Source: Nonomuraea montanisoli (GTDB lineage: Bacteria > Actinomycetota > Actinomycetes > Streptosporangiales > Streptosporangiaceae). From it: DNA of 64,000 bases. Below the pieces are notes generated by a model. That model saw only the letters and a program-made list of their open reading frames with translations. It was not told the DNA's origin and made no database searches. The position numbers were made by a program, and so were the translations under genes. The stretch covers positions 413,195 through 477,194 of the forward strand of contig NZ_JABWGN010000009.1 in the NCBI RefSeq assembly GCF_013363975.1, in the 5' to 3' direction. This document shows positions 43,607 through 52,500 of the stretch, one piece after another (position 1 is the first letter of the stretch; the number at the start of each line of letters is the position of its first letter).

Positions 43607-44539
43607 ATGACGTCAACACACCCGGAGACCGGCGTGCCGGGATCCGTCGAGCGCGAAGAGGTCCGCTTCGTCGGCGACGGCAGCGAGTTAGCCGCCTGGC
43701 ACTATTCGGGAACCAACGGGGCCTGTGTGGTCATGGCGGGGGGCTTCGCGGTCCCCAAGGAACCGGCCACCGACCTGTTCGCCAGGCGCTTTCACGATGC
43801 CGGATTCAGCGTCCTCGCCTTCGACTATCGCGGTGTCGGGAAGAGCGGCGGGCCACACCTGGTCCTGCCCGTCAGGAACCAGCTGGCCGACTGGGATGCC
43901 GCGATCGCGTTCGCCGCGACCCTGCCCGAAGTCGACCCCGCCAGGATCGCGCTCTGGGCCTTCTCCATGTCCGGCGGTCACGTCATCCGCGTCGCGGCGC
44001 GCAATCCGCGGGTCGCCGCCGTGATCGCCCAGACGCCGAACGTCGGCGGCCCGGCCGCCACGCGCAGCGCGGCGAGCCACCAGAAGCCGCTCGCGATGCT
44101 GCGCTTCACCGGCAGGGGCATCGCCGACGCCGTCGGCTCCCTCGCCGGGCGCCGCCCCCTGCTGGTGCCGCTCGGCGGCGAGCCGGGCACCGTCGCGATG
44201 CTCACCACCCCGGACGTCACCGACGGCCCGCGCGCGCTCGACCCCGACGGCAGGCACCCGGACTGGCGGCAGGAGGCCGCGGCCCGCTCCGCGCTCCGCC
44301 TCGTGTTCTACCAGCCCGGCCGCGACACCTCCCGCGTACGGATCCCGCTGCTCGTCCTCACCTGCGACCAGGACCAGACCGCTCCTCCCGGGCCGGCCCT
44401 CCGTGCGGCGCGGCGAGCGCCCCGCGCGGAGCTTGTCCGCATGCCCGGCAGGCACTATGCGCCGTTCATGGAGATGCACGAGCAGGCCGTCGAGGTGGAG
44501 CTGTCCTTTCTCCGCCGGCACCTGCTCGGTCACGTGTGA
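43607..44539 (+). CDS. Alpha/beta hydrolase
   Basis: A 310-residue hydrolase: VVMAGGFAVPKEPATDLFARRFHDAGFSVLAFDYRGVGKSGG, nucleophile in ALWAFSMSGGHVIRV, Asp region LVLTCDQDQTAPP and His in PGRHYAPF. This is the family of dienelactone-hydrolase-like acyl peptidases of unknown substrate. ATG 43607 is preferred for the expected N terminus; an in-frame ATG at 43571 overlaps the TetR stop and cannot be excluded. Confidence 0.82.
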   Translation: MTSTHPETGVPGSVEREEVRFVGDGSELAAWHYSGTNGACVVMAGGFAVPKEPATDLFARRFHDAGFSVLAFDYRGVGKSGGPHLVLPVRNQLADWDAAIAFAATLPEVDPARIALWAFSMSGGHVIRVAARNPRVAAVIAQTPNVGGPAATRSAASHQKPLAMLRFTGRGIADAVGSLAGRRPLLVPLGGEPGTVAMLTTPDVTDGPRALDPDGRHPDWRQEAAARSALRLVFYQPGRDTSRVRIPLLVLTCDQDQTAPPGPALRAARRAPRAELVRMPGRHYAPFMEMHEQAVEVELSFLRRHLLGHV

Positions 44540-44612
44540 ACGGGATCGGGCGCCGCCCCCGCTGATTCCGCGCGGCTCCACGCCGGCCGGGGCGAAGACG
44601 CGGGCCGTGTCG

Positions 44613-45833
44613 CTAGCGGGACGCCCTGACGGTCGGGCCGTCGGCCGGCTGGTAGTCCGGCAGCGTGATGGAGCTGGCCTTCTGTGCGGCGTTGGCGCCG
44701 AGCTTGGCCAGCGGGCCCGAGGTCATCAGCTTGATCATGGTGCGCTGGACCCCGATCGCCAGGCGAGAGCCGGGCAGGAAGCCGTCGACGCCGCCGGGCG
44801 GCAGCTGCTGGCACTCCTTGACGTAGGGACGCATCAACGTCTCGTACCTGTCGAAGGCGGCGACGTGGTCGCCGCCGGCCGCGGCGAGCTCGCCGGCGAG
44901 GACGTAGGCGCCGACGATGGCCATGGCGGTGCCGTTGCCGGACAGCGGGGACCCGCAGTAGCCGGCATCGCCGAGCAGGACGACTCGTCCGGTGGACCAG
45001 CGGTCGGCGTGCACCTGGCTGATGGAGTCGAAGAAGAAGTCGGGGGCCTGCCAGACGGCGTCGATGAGCCGCTGGGTCTGCCAGGTGCCACCGGCGAACT
45101 TCTCGGCCAGGATGCGCTTCTGCTGCCGGATGTCGCGGCGGTCGTAGGCGAGCGGGCCGGTCTTGAAGCTGAACATGGCCTTGGCGGTGTTCGGGCCGTC
45201 CGGCCGGATCGCGGCGAGCTTGGCGCCGGGCATGGTGTGCACCAGGAACCAGGGGGTCAGGTTCAGGCCGGCGGCGGGGATGGTGAAGTAGGCGTTGTAG
45301 GCGCCCAGGTACTTGACGAACTGCTCTTCCGGGCCCATCGCCAGGCGGCGGACCGTGGAGTGCAACCCGTCCGCGCCGACCACGAGGTCGAACACGCGTG
45401 CCGGGGCGTTCTCGAAGGTCACGTGCACGCCCTCGTGGTGCTCGGTGAGCGAGGCGATAGAATCGTTGAAGAGGTATTCCACGTGCGGTCCGGCGGCCGC
45501 GTACAGGATGTCGGTCAGGTCGCCGCGCAGGATCTCGATCTCCGCGACCGCGCCTTCGCCGTCGAAGAGCGTGGCGGGCATGGTGGCCTTCACCCTGCCC
45601 TGGGCGTCCACGTAGGCCATGCCTTCCTCGTGCACTCGGGCCCGCCGGATCTGCTTCATGATCCCCATGCGTTCGGCGACCTGGTTGGCGACACCGCGCA
45701 GGTCCACCGCGTGCCCGCCAGGGCGCGGCGCGGGTGCCCGTTCAACCACGGCCACGGCGAACCCGTACCTGCGCAGCCAGTACGCGAGGGACAGACCGGC
45801 GATGCTACCGCCCGAAATCAGCACATTCCTCAT
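44613..45833 (-). CDS. FAD-dependent aromatic monooxygenase
   Basis: A 406-residue flavoprotein of the PHBH/TetX type: FAD motif VLISGGSIAGLSLAYWLRRYG at the N terminus, the mid-protein VVGADGLHSTVRR (about 172-184), and GRVVLLGDAGYCGSPLSGNGTAMAIVGA (about 275-302) for FAD ribityl binding. It hydroxylates an aromatic or polyketide substrate with NAD(P)H and O2. It is divergent from a TetR gene across a region with two copies of one operator. Confidence 0.9.
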   Translation of the reverse strand: MRNVLISGGSIAGLSLAYWLRRYGFAVAVVERAPAPRPGGHAVDLRGVANQVAERMGIMKQIRRARVHEEGMAYVDAQGRVKATMPATLFDGEGAVAEIEILRGDLTDILYAAAGPHVEYLFNDSIASLTEHHEGVHVTFENAPARVFDLVVGADGLHSTVRRLAMGPEEQFVKYLGAYNAYFTIPAAGLNLTPWFLVHTMPGAKLAAIRPDGPNTAKAMFSFKTGPLAYDRRDIRQQKRILAEKFAGGTWQTQRLIDAVWQAPDFFFDSISQVHADRWSTGRVVLLGDAGYCGSPLSGNGTAMAIVGAYVLAGELAAAGGDHVAAFDRYETLMRPYVKECQQLPPGGVDGFLPGSRLAIGVQRTMIKLMTSGPLAKLGANAAQKASSITLPDYQPADGPTVRASR

Positions 45834-45918
45834 CGACTTTCCCTTTCTCTGAAGGGCTTGCGGCTTCTCCCGGTGCGGGAGTCCACGAGCTTCACGACTG
45901 CGCCGAGCTCCGCTCGGC

Positions 45919-45990
45919 CAATCGATCGATTGATTGACCCTGCCGGGCAGTACGATATAGAAAGTTGTCTATCTGTCAATCGATTGATTG
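45919..45990. promoter_or_regulatory. Two related TetR-type operators between monooxygenase and TetR genes
   Basis: CAATCGATCGATTGATTG at 45919-45936 and TCAATCGATTGATTG at 45976-45990 share CAATCGAT plus CGATTGATTG. The first overlaps the leader of the monooxygenase, the second lies 8 bases before the TetR ATG. A single regulator binding both would control both directions. Confidence 0.8.
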
Positions 45991-45997
45991 GAATTGA

Positions 45998-46657
45998 ATG
46001 TCCGGCTTGATCGAGATCCACCGTGCGGCAGTCCGCCTGTTCGCCCGGCAGGGGTACGCGGGCACCGGCATCCGCGACCTCGGCAGAGAGGCCGGGATCA
46101 ACTCCGCGACGCTCTACCACTACGCCGGCGGCAAGGAGGAGATCCTCGTGGCGGTCATGGCCGGCTGCCTGGAAGGGATGTTGGACGGAGGCCGCCGCGC
46201 CCTCGACCACAGCGCCGATCCCGCGGTCCAGCTGGTGCGACTGGTCCGGCTGCACGTGGCCATGGAAGCGGTCAACCCGCTGACCGCGTACGTCACGGAC
46301 CGGGAGGTGCGTGCGCTGTCAGCGGCCAACCGCGGATCCGTCCTCGCTCTGCGCGACGACTACGAGTCGATGTTCCAGCAGGTGCTGGAACGCGGAAGGC
46401 GGACCGGCCAGTTCCAGATCGATGATCTGTCGACCACCCGGATGGCGCTGCTGGAGATGTGCAACGGAGTCTCCAACTGGTACCGCCCCGGCGGCCGCCT
46501 GTCGGTGCCCGAGGTCCAGGACCGGTTCGCCGATCTCGCGACCCGGCTCGTCGGCTGCCCGCCGGTGCCGCCGGCGGAGTGCGGCACGGATCTGCGGGTC
46601 GCCGTCCTCGACTCCGAGCCGCTCGACCGCCACGCCGACGAGGAGGCCCTCGCGTGA
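45998..46657 (+). CDS. TetR family regulator of the degradation-type cluster
   Basis: A 219-residue TetR protein: IEIHRAAVRLFARQGYAGTGIRDLGREAGINSATLYHYAGGKEEIL is the helix-turn-helix, followed by a TetR_C ligand domain. It overlaps the amidohydrolase start (GTGA), so it leads the operon TetR-amidohydrolase-ligase and probably represses it together with the divergent monooxygenase. Confidence 0.88.
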   Translation: MSGLIEIHRAAVRLFARQGYAGTGIRDLGREAGINSATLYHYAGGKEEILVAVMAGCLEGMLDGGRRALDHSADPAVQLVRLVRLHVAMEAVNPLTAYVTDREVRALSAANRGSVLALRDDYESMFQQVLERGRRTGQFQIDDLSTTRMALLEMCNGVSNWYRPGGRLSVPEVQDRFADLATRLVGCPPVPPAECGTDLRVAVLDSEPLDRHADEEALA

Positions 46658-47544
46658 CGATCATCGACGCCCGGGTGCGGCTGCCGCAGGAGCTTCGGGC
46701 CCGACCCGGCTACCAGGTCCCGGCCAGGCAGGCCGAACAGTACGACCAGGTGCTCGATCTCACCAGGAAGATCGACGAGGGCACTCTGCGGGAGCTGCTG
46801 GCGGTCATGGATGGTGAAGGGATCGACCATGCCGTCGTCCACGCCGAGTCCGAAGGCGGTGAGTCCGCGCAGGCGTTGAACGACGCGCTGCTCGCCCTGC
46901 TGGCCGCGCACCCCGGCCGGCTCAGCGGCGTCGGCGCGGTCGACCTGCACCCCCTGTGGCCGACGCGGGCCGCCAGGCAGGTCGCCGCGGCGGCCGCGTC
47001 CGGCTTGCTCGGCATCTCCGTCCAACCGGCCTTCTTCGGCCTGGACATCGACGATCGCGCGCTCTACCCGATGTATTCGCGGGCCGAGGAGCTCGGCCTG
47101 GTCGTCGCCCTGCACACCGGCGTGACCTATTCGCGCATGCATCCCATGCGTCACGAACGGCCGGAACTCCTCGACCAGGTCGCCTGCGACTTCCCGGAGC
47201 TCAAGCTCGTCGCCTGCCACGCCGGGTGGCCGTGGGTCACCGAGCTGTGCGCGGTCGCCCGCCGCCATCCCACGGTGTACCTGGAGTTCGGCGGGCTGGC
47301 CCCCAAGTACGTGGCCAGAGCGGGCACCGGCTGGGACGCGCTGTTCACGATGATGCCGAACGTGCTGCGCGACCAGGTCCTGTACGGCAGCGACTGGCCC
47401 GTCATGCATCCACACCGCGCGCTGGCCGAGTGGCGGCAGTCCGGCCTGCCCGAACCGGCGCTCCAGGCGTTGTTCTCCGGCAACGCGGCCCGGCTGTTCG
47501 GCCTGAAGGCTGAGGCGTTCCCCGGGCGCGGAGGCTCCCAGTGA
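46654..47544 (+). CDS. Amidohydrolase-2 family protein
   Basis: A 296-residue TIM-barrel metal hydrolase/decarboxylase (AmidoHyd_2). Landmarks are IIDARVRLP at the start, HTGVTYSRMHPM (about 153-164), LVACHAGWPWV (about 185-195) and YGSDWPVMHPH (about 246-256). Relatives decarboxylate or hydrolyse aromatic acids. GTG 46654 overlaps the TetR stop, and the gene end overlaps the ligase start, so all three are coupled. Confidence 0.88.
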   Translation: MTIIDARVRLPQELRARPGYQVPARQAEQYDQVLDLTRKIDEGTLRELLAVMDGEGIDHAVVHAESEGGESAQALNDALLALLAAHPGRLSGVGAVDLHPLWPTRAARQVAAAAASGLLGISVQPAFFGLDIDDRALYPMYSRAEELGLVVALHTGVTYSRMHPMRHERPELLDQVACDFPELKLVACHAGWPWVTELCAVARRHPTVYLEFGGLAPKYVARAGTGWDALFTMMPNVLRDQVLYGSDWPVMHPHRALAEWRQSGLPEPALQALFSGNAARLFGLKAEAFPGRGGSQ

Positions 47545-49100
47545 TCGTCGAGCTGCTCCAGGCGCAGGCGCGGCGCGCTCCTGACAAGGTGTTCCTGCGC
47601 ACCGAGCAGGGCGATCACACCTACGCCGAGGTCCATCGGCGGGCCGGGGCGCTGGCGGCCGACCTCGGACGGCACGGGATCGAACCGGGCAAACCGGTGG
47701 TCGCGCTCATGGAGAACAGCGCCGAGCTGGTGTTCGCCTGGTTCGCCGTGAACTGGCTGGGCGCCGTCCACGTCCCCGTCAACACCGCTCTGATCGGCCG
47801 GGGCCTGGCGCACACCTTCCAGGTGACCGGGGCCCGGGTCGCCGTCGTCGACGCCGACCTGCTGCCGAACCTCCTGGCGGTCACACCGGAGCTTCCCCGG
47901 CTGACGACGATCATCGTCCATGGCGCCTTCCGGCAGCCTGCGGACCGCGCGGGCCTCCCCGTCCTCGCCGCCTTTCCCGACGCCCTGACGAGCGCCGGCC
48001 ATCCCGCGCCCTGCCCGGTCGACGACCTCTCTCCCGCCATGATGCTGTTCACCTCGGGAACCACCGGCCCCTCCAAGGCGTGCGTGCTCTCCCACCGCTA
48101 CGTCGTCAGGCAGGGCCGGCTCCACGCGCGGAACCTCGGCTTCACCGCCGACGACGTCCTCTACTGCCCGTTCCCCCTCTTCCACGTCGACGCGGCGACC
48201 CTGACCGTCATGGCCGCCCTCGCCACTCGCGCGACAGCGGCGATCGGCCGCCGCTACAGCACCTCGGGCTTCTGGGCGGAGGTCCGCCGCTTCGACGCCA
48301 CCGTCATGAACTTCATGGGCGCGACCCTGGCGATGCTCTGGAAGCAGCCGGCCGCCGACGGCGACCGCGACCACCGGATCCGGCTCGGCTGGGGGGTTCC
48401 GATGCCCGAGTGGAAGGCCGGCTGGGAAGAGCGTTTCGGTTTCCGCCTCTACGAGATCTACGGTCTGACCGATGGCGGGATCTGCGTCTACGACCCGCTC
48501 GACGCCCCGAAACGCCCCGGATCCTGCGGCCGCCCCATCCCCGAGTACGAACTGGCCATCGCCGACCAGAGCGGTTCGCTCCTGCCCTCCGGCGAGGTCG
48601 GCGAGATCCTCATCAGAGCGCGCGAACCAGGTCTGATCATGTCCGGCTATCACGCGATGCCGGAGGCCACCGCCGCGGCCTTCCACGGCGACTGGCTGCG
48701 CACCGGCGACCTGGGGAGCCTGGACGCCGATGGTTTCCTCTACTTCGCCGGCCGAGCCAAGGACGCGATCCGCCGTCGTGGCGAGAACATCTCCGCCTAC
48801 GAGGTGGAGCAGGTCATCGAGAGCCACCCCGCCGTCCTGGAGGCCGCGGCCGTCGGAGTCCCCAGCGACCTCAGCGAGGAGGACGTCAAGGCGTGCGTCG
48901 TGCTGCGACCCGGCGCGACCCTCACCGCGGAGGAGCTCATCGAGCACTGCGCCCGCACCACCGCCAGGCACATGGTCCCCCGCTACGTGGAGTTCCTCCC
49001 GGCCCTCCCCAAGACCCCGACCCAGAAGATCGAGAAATTCCGCCTCAAGCAGCGCGGCATCACCCCGCAGACCCATGACCTGCAGAAGGAACGACCATAG
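47541..49100 (+). CDS. AMP-dependent acyl/aryl-CoA ligase
   Basis: A 519-residue adenylate-forming enzyme: P-loop-like MMLFTSGTTGPSKACVLSH (about 172-190), YEIYGLTDGG (about 304-313), TGDLGSLDADGFLYFAGRAKDAIRRRGENIS (about 388-418) and the C-terminal catalytic lysine in PKTPTQKIEKF. It would activate a carboxylic acid with ATP and CoA. GTG 47541 overlaps the amidohydrolase stop. In context it would prepare the ring-processed acid for degradation or for transfer. Confidence 0.9.
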   Translation: MIVELLQAQARRAPDKVFLRTEQGDHTYAEVHRRAGALAADLGRHGIEPGKPVVALMENSAELVFAWFAVNWLGAVHVPVNTALIGRGLAHTFQVTGARVAVVDADLLPNLLAVTPELPRLTTIIVHGAFRQPADRAGLPVLAAFPDALTSAGHPAPCPVDDLSPAMMLFTSGTTGPSKACVLSHRYVVRQGRLHARNLGFTADDVLYCPFPLFHVDAATLTVMAALATRATAAIGRRYSTSGFWAEVRRFDATVMNFMGATLAMLWKQPAADGDRDHRIRLGWGVPMPEWKAGWEERFGFRLYEIYGLTDGGICVYDPLDAPKRPGSCGRPIPEYELAIADQSGSLLPSGEVGEILIRAREPGLIMSGYHAMPEATAAAFHGDWLRTGDLGSLDADGFLYFAGRAKDAIRRRGENISAYEVEQVIESHPAVLEAAAVGVPSDLSEEDVKACVVLRPGATLTAEELIEHCARTTARHMVPRYVEFLPALPKTPTQKIEKFRLKQRGITPQTHDLQKERP

Positions 49101-49112
49101 ATCGCGCGACGG

Positions 49113-49304
49113 TCAGTCGTCGTCCAGGAGGACGGCTTGCACGGGGCAGGCGCGAGCCGCCTCCTCCACGGCGGGCAGCAGCGCGTCGGCCGGCGTGGCG
49201 TCGTACACCAGCTCGTCATCGTCGTCGAGGGCGAACACCTCGGGGGCGGCGAACACGCACTGGGCGTGGGTCCGGCACAAGGTCATGTCGACACGGACAC
49301 GCAT
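49113..49304 (-). CDS. 3Fe-4S ferredoxin
   Basis: A 63-residue single-cluster ferredoxin: CRTHAQCVFAAPEVF and ARACPVQAV give three cysteines (C10, C16, C53), with His at the position that would be the fourth ligand. This CxxHxxC form is typical of ferredoxins that serve cytochromes P450 or other oxygenases. No P450 is in the window. It starts the minus-strand set facing the ligase gene, downstream of the PPOX gene. Confidence 0.9.
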   Translation of the reverse strand: MRVRVDMTLCRTHAQCVFAAPEVFALDDDDELVYDATPADALLPAVEEAARACPVQAVLLDDD

Positions 49305-49332
49305 CGTGGTTCCTTCTCGTCCGCCGGCCTGT

Positions 49333-50217
49333 TCAGGCCGGGTTGAACCGGGAGTACTTGCCGAAGGACCACCGTTGGGGGATGCCGCCGGCGATCTGGA
49401 CGGCTCGCTCGACGTCGAAGTCGACGAGCCGTTGCGCGCCGGGCACTCCTGCCGCCCGCTCCGGGTCCCAGTCGACGCGGGCGCGTCCGGTCAGCTGCAG
49501 GGCGTGCCCGTGCTCCCAGTCCAGGAACAGCAGCCCGCAGCGGGGTTCGAGCTCCAGGTTGCCCAAGGTCATGTACATCGAGTTGCCGGCGTAGTCGGGC
49601 CAGGTGAGCCGGCGGCTGCCGGCCACCGTGACGAATCCGGGGTTGCCGCCGCGATGTGACGCGTCGGCTCCCAGGCCGGGCGCGTAGGTGCCGACGAAGA
49701 AGGTGTCGGCCGTGCCGATCCACCGCTGCTGGTCGGTGGTGAGCTCGGCGGTGACGAGCGCTGTCCCGCCTTCCGAGGGCACGTCGTCGGCATAGGTGCG
49801 GGTCTGGAGGTATTTCGGGCAGTTGGAGTACACCTGTTCGGTGCGGATCAGGAGCCGGCTCCCGTCCCGGTGGGCCCGGCCGTTGGCCCGCATCCGTCTC
49901 CGGCTGGCCGGCTCGATCAGGAGCATGCCCACCTGCCGCTCGGCGTCGAAGAGGCCCGCGAGCGGATCGCCGGCGCCGGGCAGCCGGTCGGCGATGACCG
50001 TGCGGTCGTCGGCGGCGGTGATGAACCCGGGTGGACCGGTGAGCACGCTGACCCATGCGGCTCCGGTGTCGTCGGCGGCTGCGATCACCGCCAGCCGCTG
50101 TTGCCGGAGGAACTCCGCCGCCACCGGCGGGATGGTCGCCCGCACGCCGGCCGACCCCAGGCCTTCGGCGGTCAGACCGGTGCGGCGCTGTACCGAGCGT
50201 TCGCCTGGATGGAGCAC
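49333..50217 (-). CDS. Pyridoxamine 5'-phosphate oxidase-like flavoprotein
   Basis: A 294-residue split-barrel protein: PPVAAEFLRQQRLAVIAAADDTGAAWVSVLTG, then GMLLIEPASRRRMRANGRA, FVGTYAPGLGADASHRGGNPGFV and LFLDWEHGHALQLTGRARVDW. This large PPOX type (often fused to ferredoxin reductase elsewhere) is found next to ferredoxins. GTG 50217 with GGAGGGGG upstream is chosen. It is cotranscribed with the VOC gene upstream and the ferredoxin downstream. Confidence 0.85.
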   Translation of the reverse strand: MLHPGERSVQRRTGLTAEGLGSAGVRATIPPVAAEFLRQQRLAVIAAADDTGAAWVSVLTGPPGFITAADDRTVIADRLPGAGDPLAGLFDAERQVGMLLIEPASRRRMRANGRAHRDGSRLLIRTEQVYSNCPKYLQTRTYADDVPSEGGTALVTAELTTDQQRWIGTADTFFVGTYAPGLGADASHRGGNPGFVTVAGSRRLTWPDYAGNSMYMTLGNLELEPRCGLLFLDWEHGHALQLTGRARVDWDPERAAGVPGAQRLVDFDVERAVQIAGGIPQRWSFGKYSRFNPA

Positions 50218-50276
50218 GGGAGATCCCCCTCCGTCGTCGGTCCGGGCCGCGGCGTGCGGCCCGGGTACTCGTGGAT

Positions 50277-50729
50277 CTAGAAGAAGCCGCACGTCGGCGC
50301 GCCCTGCGTGGGCGCCGGCGCGGTGTCGGCGCCGGCCGGCGCGAAGATCTCCAGGCGGATGCCGTCCGGGTCGGTGAAGAAGACGCCGCCGGAGGACGCG
50401 CCCTCGCGGTGCGGGACGATCCCTCCGTGGAGGGGCTGCACGCCGAGTTCGCGCAGGGCGGCCTCGGCTCGACGGACCGTCTCGATGTCGGGCACCCGGA
50501 ACGACAGGTGGTGCAGGCCGGGCCGGTCGGTGGCGAACGCGCCGTCGCTCTGCTGCCACAAGGTGACCAGCAGGGTGCCGTCGCTGCCGAGGAAGGCGAA
50601 TCTGCGGTCGCCGTCGCTCTGCTCACCCATGATCTCGAACCCGAAGATCCGGCGGTAGAAGGCGATGGAGCGTGCCAGGTCGGTCACGTTCAGGCCGACG
50701 TGCCCGGTCTGAAAGGCAGGTGTGGTCAT
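50277..50729 (-). CDS. VOC family (glyoxalase/dioxygenase-like) protein
   Basis: A 150-residue vicinal-oxygen-chelate protein: HVGLNVTDLARSIAFYRRIFGFE gives the first metal His, LHHLSFRVPD a second and DPDGIRLEIFAP the Glu. Such proteins act as extradiol dioxygenases, glyoxalases or binding proteins. It leads the minus-strand group VOC-PPOX-ferredoxin. Confidence 0.86.
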   Translation of the reverse strand: MTTPAFQTGHVGLNVTDLARSIAFYRRIFGFEIMGEQSDGDRRFAFLGSDGTLLVTLWQQSDGAFATDRPGLHHLSFRVPDIETVRRAEAALRELGVQPLHGGIVPHREGASSGGVFFTDPDGIRLEIFAPAGADTAPAPTQGAPTCGFF

Positions 50730-50848
50730 GCGGGATCTCCCCTGTGGATGCGGTCGAGTCGGCGGCGGGCATGGGTGCCACGTCCCGGGAGCCGCCTTTT
50801 CTTACGGATAGGCTCCCCGTTGACCATTAGAATATGCCCAGCGATTTA

Positions 50849-50876
50849 TAACGCTGTCAACCCGGATGTAGCGTTA
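50849..50876. promoter_or_regulatory. Inverted repeat TAACGCT-N14-AGCGTTA
   Basis: Perfect 7-base arms lie just before the CGNR gene start and in the gap shared with the divergent VOC gene. A nearby CAGCG-N8-CGCTG (50840-50857) overlaps the left arm. A local regulator, perhaps the CGNR protein, may bind here. Confidence 0.6.
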
Positions 50877-50881
50877 GAAGG

Positions 50882-51484
50882 GTGGATGTGGCACACCTCG
50901 CGGGTGGCGGCGCCCCGCTCCTGGGCGAACCGCCGGCCATCGAACTCGGCAACACGTCGTACGCGGTGCGAGGTCGTCCCCAGGACGGCCTGCGGAGCGT
51001 CGAGCACCTGGCCGCGTGGCTGCGCGACATGCGCCCACGTCTGGCGGTCGGGCTCGCCGACGCCGACCTCCACGGCGTGACGGAGGAGGACCTGCGCCTG
51101 GCCAGGGAGCTCCGGGACGCCATACGGTCGCTCGCCGCCTCGGCCGTGGACGACCGCGCGTTCGATCCGGACACGGTCGCGACGCTCAACCGTCACGCGG
51201 GCCGCACGACGCGCTGGCGGGAGCTGCGCACCACTCCTGAGCCGCATACGGCCGAGTGTGCCGCGGGCCGCCCGGTCGCCGCGGCGCTCGCCGCCGTGGC
51301 GGAGAACGCCGTCGACGTGTTCGGCGGGCCACTGCGTCACCAGGTGCGCGCCTGCCAGAGGCCGGCCTGTCTGCTGTTCTTCGTCCGCGACGCCTCACGG
51401 CGCGAATGGTGCTCGGCCGGCTGCGGCAACCGGGCGCGCGCCGCCCGTCACTACGCCAAGGTGCGGCGGGGGAGTGGCGGTTGA
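50882..51484 (+). CDS. CGNR zinc finger (ABATE domain) regulator
   Basis: A 200-residue protein with an N-terminal ABATE stress-sensing-type domain (AIELGNTSYAVRGRPQDGLRSVEHLAAWL) and a C-terminal CGNR zinc finger: CQRPACLLFFVRDASRREWCSAGCGNRARAARHY (about 158-192), four Cys in two pairs. These are predicted DNA-binding regulators of stress and secondary metabolism. Confidence 0.88.
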   Translation: MDVAHLAGGGAPLLGEPPAIELGNTSYAVRGRPQDGLRSVEHLAAWLRDMRPRLAVGLADADLHGVTEEDLRLARELRDAIRSLAASAVDDRAFDPDTVATLNRHAGRTTRWRELRTTPEPHTAECAAGRPVAAALAAVAENAVDVFGGPLRHQVRACQRPACLLFFVRDASRREWCSAGCGNRARAARHYAKVRRGSGG

Positions 51485-51521
51485 GGGGGGCGCGCCGACG
51501 GCCCCGGACGGCCCGCGGGCT

Positions 51522-51836
51522 TCACGCGTCGGCGGGAAGCAGCGGACGCATGAAGGTGCGTTCGTAGCGAAGCACGCACCCGCTCTCGTCGCGGATGCGA
51601 TCCGCTTCCACGAAGTCCGGGTGGGTGCCGAACAGGCCGCGATACTCCTCGTACGCGGCGAGGCTGGGAAAGCTGAACAGGGCGAGAGCCTTGTCGCTGG
51701 CGCCCTCCGCCGGGAGGAAGTAGCCGTGATGAGTGCCGCCGTGGCGGTTGACCAGCTCGATCCAGCGACGGCCGAAGCGTTCGAACGCGTCGATCTTCGC
51801 CGGGTCGATCACGTACTCGACGACACAGGTGATCAT
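51522..51836 (-). CDS. NIPSNAP family protein
   Basis: A 104-residue dimeric alpha/beta-barrel protein: MITCVVEYVIDPAKIDAFERFGRRWIELVNRHGGTHHGYFLP and ALFSFPSLAAYEEYRGLF are NIPSNAP signatures. ATG 51836 is chosen; no good ribosome site precedes it. It is divergent from the HxlR gene, its probable regulator. Confidence 0.82.
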   Translation of the reverse strand: MITCVVEYVIDPAKIDAFERFGRRWIELVNRHGGTHHGYFLPAEGASDKALALFSFPSLAAYEEYRGLFGTHPDFVEADRIRDESGCVLRYERTFMRPLLPADA

Positions 51837-51895
51837 AGGACTGATATGTATCCGGAGCCGCGGCCGCCTAACTCGGTGGGGCGAGCCCACTCGAA

Positions 51896-51910
51896 GTTCC
51901 CTGAGGGAAC
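51896..51910. promoter_or_regulatory. Perfect inverted repeat GTTCCCT-G-AGGGAAC, probable HxlR operator
   Basis: Seven-base arms around one base lie 22 bases before the HxlR ATG, in the gap to the divergent NIPSNAP gene. Both promoters could be covered by one dimer. Confidence 0.75.
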
Positions 51911-51931
51911 CCCAATGGGTAGACTGCCTCC

Positions 51932-52384
51932 ATGCAACGCACGAAGTTCGGGGAGATGGCCTGCTCCATCGCGCGCACCCTCGACGTGATCGGGGAGCCG
52001 TGGTCGCCGCTGATCCTGCGGGACGTGTGGGTCGGGATCAGCCGGTTCGACGACCTTCAGGCCGACCTCGGGATCTCCCGCAAGGTGCTGACCGAGCGGC
52101 TCAACCACCTCGTCGAGCAGGGCGTGATCGAGCGCCACCCGTACGACCAGCGGCCGCGCTACGAGTACCGCCTGACGGCCAAGGGGACCGAGCTGGTCGA
52201 CCTGCTCATGGTCATGACCGCCTGGGGCGACAGGTGGCTCGCGGGCGAGGCCGGTCCGCCGGTGCTCCACCGCCACCACGCCTGCGGCGAGATCAGCCAT
52301 GTCGACCTGCGCTGCGCCCACTGCGGCGAGCCGATGCACGCCGGCGACATCGACCCGCTGCCCGGCCCGGGTACGGCCCCCTGA
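51932..52384 (+). CDS. HxlR family regulator
   Basis: A 150-residue winged helix: CSIARTLDVIGEPWSPLILRDVWVGISRFDDLQADLGISRKVLTERLNHLVEQGVIER is the MarR/HxlR core. The C terminus has CGEISHVDLRCAHCG, a probable zinc site. The N-terminal Cys in EMACSIA is in the position used for redox or aldehyde sensing in HxlR proteins. It likely controls the divergent NIPSNAP gene. Confidence 0.88.
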   Translation: MQRTKFGEMACSIARTLDVIGEPWSPLILRDVWVGISRFDDLQADLGISRKVLTERLNHLVEQGVIERHPYDQRPRYEYRLTAKGTELVDLLMVMTAWGDRWLAGEAGPPVLHRHHACGEISHVDLRCAHCGEPMHAGDIDPLPGPGTAP

Positions 52385-52500
52385 TCAGAGCTGTCGGCGA
52401 CGCCCGGTATGGGGCGGATACAATCCAGGGCCTCCTCGCCGACGGCGGAGAGAGCGTCGTCCACCTGGCCCGATGCGAAGGTCTGGTCCCGTGAGAATGG

